Origin: Spongiibacter sp. IMCC21906
GTDB taxonomy: Bacteria > Pseudomonadota > Gammaproteobacteria > Pseudomonadales > Spongiibacteraceae
Assembly (NCBI RefSeq): GCF_001010805.1
Contig: NZ_CP011477.1
Span: 2,309,001-2,373,000, forward strand
Reading direction: 5' to 3'
Length of the DNA stretch: 64,000 nt
Shown piece after piece: positions 58,079 through 64,000 of the stretch (position 1 is the stretch's first letter; each line of letters begins with the position of its first letter). Position numbers and translations under genes: made by a program. The notes below the pieces were generated by a model. That model ran no database searches and was not told the DNA's origin. It was given only the letters and a program-made list of their open reading frames with translations.

Positions 58079-58446
58079 ATCCACAACCCCGTCAGAATTA
58101 CCAAGACTGCTGTTGCAGCTAAAACCAGTTTAGAACCGGTTTCGCCACCCTTCATGGTTTCACCAATACCGGCGTCCATGATCAGGTGTTTAACACCAGC
58201 CGCAGAGTGATAGCTAAGGCCAATCAGCACTGACCAAACCACCAGCTTACCCCAGAAAGACGACAGACAAGCTTTCGCTTGCTCGAATCCTTCGGGACCA
58301 CTAAGGCTTGTGCCCAGCAACCAAATTAACACGGCCATTCCGGCCACTAGGAAAACACCACTGACGCGGTGCAAGATGGAGGTATATGCGGTGATCGGCA
58401 GGGCGATCGTCCCGATATCCAAATTCACAGGTCGTTTATCGTTCAC
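58072..58446 (-). CDS. sdhC: Succinate dehydrogenase cytochrome b556 subunit
   Basis: Membrane subunit of 124 residues with three helices. RPVNLDIGTIALPITAYTSILHRVSGV includes the quinone-site Ser and Arg, and SYHSAAGVKHLIMD includes the axial haem His. The start is a GTG with no clear ribosome-binding site. It is the first gene of the sdhCDAB-sucAB-lpd-sucCD cluster. Confidence 0.96.
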   Translation of the reverse strand: MNDKRPVNLDIGTIALPITAYTSILHRVSGVFLVAGMAVLIWLLGTSLSGPEGFEQAKACLSSFWGKLVVWSVLIGLSYHSAAGVKHLIMDAGIGETMKGGETGSKLVLAATAVLVILTGLWIW

Positions 58447-58581
58447 GGTTTGTCACACTTTTGTTTTGAAGCCCAGGGTACAGGCGGTTAAAAGGTAGTG
58501 GATCAATCAAAAACCGGGCCTCTCCGATCCCGGATTCCTTCCACGAGGCGAGAGTCTGAGACTCCAGAAGAAACGCCGCGC

Positions 58582-58610
58582 ATTATAGGGCCATCAGTTT
58601 TCAATTACAA
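58582..58610 (-). promoter_or_regulatory. Promoter of the sdhCDAB-suc cluster
   Basis: On the minus strand TTGTAA (58605-58610) and a perfect TATAAT (58582-58587) are spaced by 17 bases. Transcription would start near 58575, giving a leader of about 130 bases before sdhC. Confidence 0.78.
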
Positions 58611-58811
58611 ACGCCAAGCGTCAGTCAGAAGCCCGGGAAATCATGCTTATATCAAACGCTTAAGCCGTATCAGCGCACAGTATTGATGCACGATTATTCA
58701 ATCAAAAATGTTGTCACAAAACACTTTGCTTTGTTTTGGGGCCGACAGAATCATCAAAATTTCGTTTAATAATTCCCTCATCCGCTTCAGCGCGCTAAAA
58801 TGCCGCTCTCG

Positions 58812-58839
58812 TTGACAAAACAAATGAGCACTCTATATT
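58812..58839 (+). promoter_or_regulatory. Promoter of gltA
   Basis: TTGACA (58812-58817) and TATATT (58834-58839) with 16-base spacing. The predicted start near 58846 leaves a leader of about 110 bases. Confidence 0.78.
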
Positions 58840-58954
58840 TGTCACTCCTTAAATAAAGGGGGCTTCCGATGTTGGGGTTCGCGCCACCGCGCAGACTGCC
58901 AGACGGCGGAAGACAAGCCAAAAGCTAGTTTACAAGGTACAGGAGCCCGTCATA

Positions 58955-60238
58955 ATGAGCGATAAGAAAGCCAGCCTGAGCATCGATGGTAAAACGCTGG
59001 AACTGGATGTTTTCTCTGGCACGATCGGTCCAGATGTTATTGAAGTAAGCCCGCTGACGGGCAATGGATATTTCACTTACGACCCCGGATTTGTTTCCAC
59101 CGCCGCTTGCGAATCAAAAATTACCTACATCGACGGTAACCAGGGAGTACTACTCCACGGCGGTTACCCGATAGAACAACTGGCCGAACAGTCAGACTAC
59201 CTAGAAACCTGTTATTTACTTCTTTACGGTGAGCTTCCCAGCCCCACTGAAAAAGAAACCTTCGTTAACAAAGTGCGCATGCACACCATGGTTAACGACC
59301 AGATGAGCACTTTCTTCAAAGGCTTCCGCCGAGATGCTCACCCCATGGCTATTATGTGTGGCGTTGTTGGCGCCCTCTCCGCCTTTTATCACGACTCATT
59401 GGATATTGCCGATGACAAACATCGGGAAATTTCAGCTATTCGTTTGATCGCGAAAATGCCAACCCTGGCAGCCATGACCTACAAATACACGATTGGCCAG
59501 CCCTTCATGTACCCGCAGAATCACCTCAGCTACTCTGAGAATTTTCTGCACATGATGTTTGGCAACCCCTGCGAGCCCAGCAACGTCAATCCAGTTCTGG
59601 CCAAAGCAATGGATAAGGTTTTCCTTCTCCACGCAGACCACGAGCAAAACGCCTCTACGTCAACCGTCCGCTTGGCTGGCTCCACTGGCGCCAACCCTTT
59701 TGCGTGTATTTCGGCAGGTATTGCCGCACTTTGGGGCCCCTCTCACGGTGGTGCCAACGAAGCCGTATTGGACATGCTGGAAGAAATCGGTGATGCCTCA
59801 CGCGTCAACGAATTTGTTGCCAGAGCCAAAGACAAAAACGATTCATTCCGCTTGATGGGCTTTGGTCATCGGGTTTATAAAAACTTTGACCCCCGTGCCA
59901 AAGTAATGAAACAGGCCGCCGATGAAGTACTGGCTGAACTCGGATTAGAAAATGATCCGCTGTTAAAAATCGCCAAACACCTAGAGCAAATTGCCCTAGA
60001 AGATCCCTACTTTATCGAGAAGAAGCTGTACCCCAACGTCGACTTCTACTCAGGCATTATCCTGAAAGCGATTGGCATTCCTACCAGCATGTTTACCGTT
60101 ATCTTTGCTCTGGGCCGCACTCCAGGCTGGATCGCACACTGGAACGAAATGATCAGCGGCAGCTACCGCATCGGCCGCCCACGCCAGCTTTACACTGGCC
60201 CGGCGCAGCGTGACTTTGTCCCTCTAGATAAGCGTTAA
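58955..60238 (+). CDS. gltA: Citrate synthase
   Basis: Condenses acetyl-CoA and oxaloacetate, the entry step of the TCA cycle. The 427 residues fit the large, NADH-sensitive type II enzymes of Gram-negatives. Catalytic residues are seen in [17 protein letters not shown] and [17 protein letters not shown] (His) and in VDFYSGIIL (Asp). It is divergent from sdhC, the standard gammaproteobacterial order, and ends in a strong terminator. Confidence 0.98.
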   Translation: MSDKKASLSIDGKTLELDVFSGTIGPDVIEVSPLTGNGYFTYDPGFVSTAACESKITYIDGNQGVLLHGGYPIEQLAEQSDYLETCYLLLYGELPSPTEKETFVNKVRMHTMVNDQMSTFFKGFRRDAHPMAIMCGVVGALSAFYHDSLDIADDKHREISAIRLIAKMPTLAAMTYKYTIGQPFMYPQNHLSYSENFLHMMFGNPCEPSNVNPVLAKAMDKVFLLHADHEQNASTSTVRLAGSTGANPFACISAGIAALWGPSHGGANEAVLDMLEEIGDASRVNEFVARAKDKNDSFRLMGFGHRVYKNFDPRAKVMKQAADEVLAELGLENDPLLKIAKHLEQIALEDPYFIEKKLYPNVDFYSGIILKAIGIPTSMFTVIFALGRTPGWIAHWNEMISGSYRIGRPRQLYTGPAQRDFVPLDKR

Positions 60239-60262
60239 AATCACATCAACGCTAGTTAGACA

Positions 60263-60288
60263 AAGGCCGCTTATGCGGCCTTTTTTTT
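60263..60288 (+). terminator. Rho-independent terminator of gltA
   Basis: AAGGCCGC, loop TTAT, GCGGCCTT, within eight T, 24 bases after the gltA stop. Confidence 0.94.
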
Positions 60289-60765
60289 CGAGTATTATTT
60301 ATAACAGTAACAATTAAGCGAACCGTAAAAACACTATCGATATTTTCATAATACAAATTTTTATTGCGCAACCAAGCCCAAAAACAAATAAGAAAGACAC
60401 CTTTATTGACCACCTCAGTGCCACAAATATATTTCGCACCTCTCACATCAATAAATTCACCCATTTTTTGTCTAAGCCATGCGCCAAGCTGGTGCAAAGC
60501 TGTTCTGACGTTTTATAAAAATAATTGCCGTAACAACGACATTATTTTTATAAAGTTTTTATGCCAAACCCCTATTCAAGCAAAAAACGACAGGCACAGA
60601 AGCCAAACTTGAGCCCCAATATTATTGCGTCGCTATTCCCTGAATAAGCCCAATAGATAAATTTCCAGCTAAAAATCTGTCGAGGAATTATGCCCTTACT
60701 TGTCAAACCCCTATTTTTTCTTACATACTAAAGCTCGTTTTTTTATATAGGTTTAAAAGAGAACA
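60289..60765. other. AT-rich intergenic stretch without a convincing gene
   Basis: This 477-base stretch is clearly richer in A+T than its surroundings. Short open frames of about 80 codons exist on both strands (60252-60497 minus, 60364-60612 plus), but they have no ribosome-binding site and unlikely composition. The decamer-like CAAACCCCTATT occurs at 60565-60576 and again near 60705-60716. A promoter for the following gene probably lies near 60700-60745. Confidence 0.6.
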
Positions 60766-61002
60766 ATGATGGACCCAGAAATCCATACTATGAACACCCT
60801 GTTTCAACAATTGGGCCTAAATGACGGCGACGATGAAGTTGAAAAATTTATAATTCGCCACCGTCCACTGCCACGAGATATGGAATTACACGAAGCCAGT
60901 TTCTGGAACAAATCACAGGCTGAGTTTTTAAAACAAGCACTAAAAGATGACGCAGAGTGGGCTGAGTTAGTTGATGAGCTAGATGCACGCCTGAGGTATT
61001 AA
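60766..61002 (+). CDS. DUF2789 family protein
   Basis: A 78-residue acidic protein with the DUF2789 pattern: MNTLFQQLGL, EKFIIRHRPLPRDMELHEASFW, and AEFLKQALKDDAEWAELVDELDARLR. The function of this family is not known to me. AAGAG lies before the paired ATG codons at 60766 and 60769. A terminator follows at 61108. Confidence 0.9.
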   Translation: MMDPEIHTMNTLFQQLGLNDGDDEVEKFIIRHRPLPRDMELHEASFWNKSQAEFLKQALKDDAEWAELVDELDARLRY

Positions 61003-61107
61003 GTACCGAGCTGACTCGCCGCCGGAACACCTCAAATCATCAATGCCGCACTAAGCTTGGGCAGGGACGCCGTGCTACAAAGCACGGCAATACATTGTTA
61101 TCACAGT

Positions 61108-61148
61108 AAAAGCACTCTTGCTGTTACCCACAAGCGTGCTTTTATTTT
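61108..61148 (+). terminator. Terminator after the DUF2789 gene
   Basis: AAAAGCAC (61108-61115) pairs with GTGCTTTT (61136-61143), with an inner CTTG/CAAG extension, followed by TTTTATTTT. It also faces the minus-strand gene ending at 61212. Confidence 0.8.
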
Positions 61149-61211
61149 GTGTATGCTTTTTCGGCAAAGCAACTCTAAGTCACGCTAGGCAAACAAGCGA
61201 CTGGCTATCAC

Positions 61212-61412
61212 TCACTCATCTAAACCAAGGTAGTCAATTTTGAGGTAAGACACCCATTTAAAAACATGCTCATGTCCACAGATCATGCAATTATGGGGCA
61301 CTTCACCAGTTTCAGGGTCCATTTGACCAAGACTTTTCATCATCCCATGCCCGCATTTATCGCAAACATAGTTCACTTCTACCGGCCTCACAGGCCTTAT
61401 CACTTCTGGCAT
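61212..61412 (-). CDS. Small zinc-ribbon-like protein
   Basis: A 66-residue protein with two CxxC knuckles, VCDKCGHG and NCMICGHEH, about 20 residues apart, which should bind one zinc. The rest is VNYVCDK...MDPETGEVPHN and a C-terminal acidic YLKIDYLGLDE. I do not recognise a named family. It is alone on the minus strand. Confidence 0.78.
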   Translation of the reverse strand: MPEVIRPVRPVEVNYVCDKCGHGMMKSLGQMDPETGEVPHNCMICGHEHVFKWVSYLKIDYLGLDE

Positions 61413-61490
61413 AACACTACCTCTTAAAGTGGCCTCATCTTACTCCACGCTGCCCACTGCTGAAGGCGAGTATTATTTAGTGGGCGTCGG

Positions 61491-61817
61491 CTAATTGCTT
61501 GGCGTTTTATCTTTTGCCATGTTCTCTTTTGCTTGATCAAGCTGGCGTTCCACCGCATCAATCATTGCTGACCAGCCCTCAATCAACGCCTCATTAGCGT
61601 TATTAATAACGCCCCCCAACGAGGAGTTTTCCATTTTGTTCAACTCAGCTTTCACCGTTGAAAGCTGCCCTTCTAAGCCATTGATTCGTTCATTTAAATG
61701 GCTGATCTCACTGTGCAACGCCGCTCTTGACGTCTGGCTATGCTGAAACTGCAAATAGTCCACAGCCAATATCGCCACCAACAACAGCACAACTAAAAAC
61801 ACACCAACAAACTTCAT
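61491..61817 (-). CDS. Membrane-anchored coiled-coil protein of unknown function
   Basis: The 108-residue protein starts MKFVGVFLVVLLLVAILAVDYL, an N-terminal membrane anchor or uncleaved signal. A coiled coil follows at about 30-70 (heptad-like SEISHLNERINGLEGQLSTVKAEL), then a helical tail with many charges. The ATG at 61817 has a strong GGAGGAG upstream. It probably projects into the periplasm. No function can be assigned. Confidence 0.78.
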   Translation of the reverse strand: MKFVGVFLVVLLLVAILAVDYLQFQHSQTSRAALHSEISHLNERINGLEGQLSTVKAELNKMENSSLGGVINNANEALIEGWSAMIDAVERQLDQAKENMAKDKTPSN

Positions 61818-61983
61818 AACAACTCCTCCAACACAGAACCTTGGCAGAAACATTACTACGCCATGGCAATTCTGCCCAGTATTGTAAAAGCTTTAGCTAG
61901 AAAATTAGCCGAGTCGCTACATACTGGCTCCGTTAAAGGCATTACAATTTGCGTTTGATTTTTTGAACGGGAATATCGCCCTC

Positions 61984-63252
61984 ATGCGCTTGCGACTTTT
62001 ACTAACTGGCAACGAACTCATGGCTGGTGACATCATCGATTCAAACTCTGCGATGATTGCCGCAAAAATAGTGCCACTGGGTTGGCAAATAGAACAAAAA
62101 GTGACGGTGGGCGATCAGCTCACCTTGTTATGTGAGCAAATAGACAGCCTTTGCGAATCAGCGGATGTGCTACTGATTAACGGCGGTTTGGGGCCGACGG
62201 TTGACGACCTCACCGCACAGGCACTGGCTCAAGTCACTGGCGTCGATATCTGTGAACATCCGCAAGCTCTACAACACCTGCAGCACTGGTGTAAAAGACT
62301 CGGCTTTTCCTTAAGTGCCGCCAACCGTAAACAAGCGATGCTGCCCCGACATTGCGATATTATCGATAATACCCGCGGCAGCGCAGTGGGCATTCGTCTG
62401 GTGCACAAGGGTTGTATGGTTTTGGCGACCCCCGGTGTACCAAGCGAACTAAAATACATGTTGGACGACTGCATCATCCCCCTGCTCCAGTCCCAATTTG
62501 AATCAGATAAAATCCGCATTCATCGCTTAGGTTCTTTCGGCCTGGGTGAGTCATCTATCCAACAACGCATCACCGAGCAACTGCCAGACTGGCCCGCAGA
62601 CATCGATTTGGGGTTTCGCGCATCGATGCCAGTACTTGAGGTTAAACTCAGCGCCAGCAACGCCATCAGCGACGACACCCTAAACTACTGGCATCAACGC
62701 GTTGCCGCACTGCTGGAAGATCACCTACTGGGCGACATCCCCATTTCACTACCTGAGTCTTTGATTCAAGCACTGCGCCAAAATGGCAAAACACTCTGTA
62801 CCGCCGAATCATGTACAGGTGGATTAATTGCCTCGCAAATCACCTCTGTTGCAGGCGCCTCCGATGTCTTTCCCGGCGGGGTTGTTAGTTATTCCAACAC
62901 CTTGAAACAACGACTACTCGGGGTTTCCGCATCCAGCTTAGAGCTACATGGTGCAGTCAGCCAGGAAGTGGTGCTAGAAATGGCCAGAGGGGCATTAGCA
63001 AAAACTGGCGCCGACACCGTGCTTGCCGTAACCGGTATTGCCGGACCAACTGGCGGCACAAATGAAAAGCCCGTTGGTACCGTCTGGATTAGCTGGGGTG
63101 ACACTCAGCAGTTGCAGAGCATGCAGTTTACGCTCGCGTTTGAACGCCATAATTTTCAAATGTGGGCCGCAGCCATCGCCATGGATTTACTGCGGAGACA
63201 ATTACTCAAACTGTCTCCCATCGCCAGCTTAGCCCAGCGCTTTAAAGTCTGA
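61984..63252 (+). CDS. cinA: CinA family protein (nicotinamide-nucleotide amidohydrolase)
   Basis: A 422-residue two-domain CinA. The N-terminal MoCF-like domain includes LLTGNELMAGDIIDSNSAMIA and LLINGGLGPTVDDLTAQAL. The C-terminal deamidase domain has TLCTAESCTGGLIASQITSVAGASDVFPGGVVSYSN and AVTGIAGPTGG. C-terminal domains of this kind convert NMN to nicotinate mononucleotide. The frame also allows a TTG at 61963, but the ATG at 61984 gives the expected N-terminus. No recA is adjacent. Confidence 0.93.
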   Translation: MRLRLLLTGNELMAGDIIDSNSAMIAAKIVPLGWQIEQKVTVGDQLTLLCEQIDSLCESADVLLINGGLGPTVDDLTAQALAQVTGVDICEHPQALQHLQHWCKRLGFSLSAANRKQAMLPRHCDIIDNTRGSAVGIRLVHKGCMVLATPGVPSELKYMLDDCIIPLLQSQFESDKIRIHRLGSFGLGESSIQQRITEQLPDWPADIDLGFRASMPVLEVKLSASNAISDDTLNYWHQRVAALLEDHLLGDIPISLPESLIQALRQNGKTLCTAESCTGGLIASQITSVAGASDVFPGGVVSYSNTLKQRLLGVSASSLELHGAVSQEVVLEMARGALAKTGADTVLAVTGIAGPTGGTNEKPVGTVWISWGDTQQLQSMQFTLAFERHNFQMWAAAIAMDLLRRQLLKLSPIASLAQRFKV

Positions 63253-63291
63253 AACACGGATATTGAATGAACCGCTGGGTTGGTTAGCAAC

Positions 63292-63690
63292 TTAGCCAGC
63301 GGTTAAAACACCGCGAATTTTCTCCGCTTCTGCCGCCAAGGCTTCAGGCTCAGCCATTTTCGCCTGACTCAAATTAGCATCACTCATCGTATTGATAGGC
63401 CAAAGATGAATATGGGTGTGGGGGACTTCTAAGCCAACAATAGAAAGACAAACCCGCTTGCAGCGATAAACTGTCTTTAACGCCGTTGCCAATTTACGAG
63501 ACACACTCATTAAATGGTTGCTTAACGATTCTGGCAGCTCGTCCCAATGATCGATCTCCTCAATAGGAATCACCAACAGGTGTCCCGCTTGTACCGGTTC
63601 AATGGTCATAAAAGCCACACACTGCTCATCACGCCAGACAAAGTGTCCGGGCAAATCACCATTAATAATTTTGCTAAAAATACTCGCCAT
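63292..63690 (-). CDS. HIT family protein
   Basis: Histidine-triad nucleotide hydrolase/transferase of 132 residues. The N-terminal IFSKIINGDLPGHFVWRDEQCVAFM is like HinT/HIT proteins, and the triad is HTHIHLWPIN near residue 90. Here a Leu-Trp-Pro follows the last His of the HxHxH stretch. The substrate is unknown. It lies two bases after the next gene upstream. Confidence 0.92.
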   Translation of the reverse strand: MASIFSKIINGDLPGHFVWRDEQCVAFMTIEPVQAGHLLVIPIEEIDHWDELPESLSNHLMSVSRKLATALKTVYRCKRVCLSIVGLEVPHTHIHLWPINTMSDANLSQAKMAEPEALAAEAEKIRGVLTAG

Positions 63691-63692
63691 TG

Positions 63693-63938
63693 TTATCTCT
63701 CCTCAATTTTGTTCACGACCATATCGGCCAGAATAATTTTAAAGCGTTGTTCAAGGTCGGACTTACCCGCAAAACCATACTGCACTGCAACATCACTGCG
63801 GCTATGGCCAAGCACAATACATTCAACAAGCGGCAATGCTTGGGCAGTCAATAAATTAATAAACCTTGCCGAACAAATTAGCCGCTGCAAACTCGCCACA
63901 CATTGCTCAAAGACTAACTCGTTGTGCACGTATCTCAT
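63693..63938 (-). CDS. Hypothetical protein next to the HIT gene
   Basis: With the ATG at 63938 this is an 81-residue helical protein beginning MRYVHNELVFEQC. It has a weak AGG/GGG ribosome-binding site. The frame is open to 63980 by a TTG. It lies directly before the HIT gene, so coexpression is likely. I do not recognise the family. Confidence 0.6.
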   Translation of the reverse strand: MRYVHNELVFEQCVASLQRLICSARFINLLTAQALPLVECIVLGHSRSDVAVQYGFAGKSDLEQRFKIILADMVVNKIEER

Positions 63939-64000
63939 TACCCGCTGCCTATCATTTGCCAGAGATGGATTGGGCGGCAATGATGAAGCGAGTGAAGTAA

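Larger units (their letters stand above)
58447..58954. promoter_or_regulatory. Divergent sdhC/gltA regulatory region
   Basis: A 508-base gap with no gene. It holds one promoter for each direction (annotated separately). Two hairpins fall in the sdhC leader: 58514-58533 (CCGGG/CCCGG) and 58552-58564 (GAGTC/GACTC). The gltA leader of about 110 bases contains a GC-rich stretch (58870-58915) and GGAG before the ATG. I see no certain Crp, ArcA or Fnr site by eye. Confidence 0.7.

Noticed and set aside
60252-60612. Two frames of about 80 codons in the AT-rich stretch
   Set aside because: They overlap on opposite strands, one overlaps the gltA terminator, and neither has translation signals or a recognisable sequence.

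Overview
This 64 kb window is chromosomal core DNA of a gammaproteobacterium. Gene content and order resemble the Pseudomonadales/Cellvibrionales: plsX-fabD without fabH, a yccA-tusDCBE-ybiB cluster, and divergent gltA / sdhCDAB-sucAB-lpd-sucCD. A marine Cellvibrionales or Spongiibacteraceae-like bacterium is my inference; no marker in the window proves it. I see no prophage, insertion sequence, CRISPR array, secretion or biosynthetic island.

Layout. 1-8.3 kb, minus strand: yceD-rpmF-plsX-fabD-fabG-acpP-fabF-pabC-mltG-tmk-holB (fatty acid, ribosome, folate, cell wall and DNA synthesis), with holB running off the left edge. 8.4-14.2 kb: maf (yceF type), a HAD phosphatase with rluC, then divergent rne behind a long structured leader. 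14.3-19.1 kb, plus strand: tRNA-Ser, yccA, tusDCBE, ybiB-like, trmA and phhB. 19.1-24.8 kb: a winged-helix/PD-(D/E)XK protein, a dimeric dUTPase-like protein, two small unknown genes, a 268-bp element with inverted-repeat ends, queF, and the yadGH-like ABC exporter. 24.9-25.5 kb: tRNA-Gly and two identical tRNA-Glu genes. 25.6-34.9 kb: msrB, alaA, a methyltransferase gene broken by one in-frame TGA, an ATP-NAD kinase family gene, pdxB, epmC, a gamma-glutamylcyclotransferase, tusA, yheU, an exported methyltransferase and a GcvR-like ACT protein. 35-45 kb: an HcaT-like transporter, aroC, prmB, folE, a YcaQ-like protein, a hydrolase, sixA, gpsA and heat-shock htpG. 45.4-60.3 kb: an AidB-like dehydrogenase and the TCA cluster. 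60.3-64 kb: small unknown genes, cinA and a HIT protein.

How the genes work together. The fab cluster links ACP, the malonyl-CoA transferase, the elongation enzymes and PlsX, so fatty acid and phospholipid synthesis share one locus. TusDCBE, with a distant tusA, relays sulfur for tRNA wobble-uridine thiolation, while trmA, queF and rluC add further RNA modifications. gltA and the minus-strand cluster encode citrate synthase, succinate dehydrogenase, 2-oxoglutarate dehydrogenase and succinyl-CoA synthetase, driven by divergent sigma70-type promoters.

Most of the window is ordinary housekeeping DNA and I found no clearly new multi-gene system. The best leads are the 268-bp nested inverted-repeat element; a near-consensus promoter so close to yceD that its mRNA should be leaderless; the in-frame TGA in the RlmI-like gene; the hairpin-rich rne leader; the winged-helix/nuclease-fold protein; and the tRNA-Glu tandem copied with its promoter.
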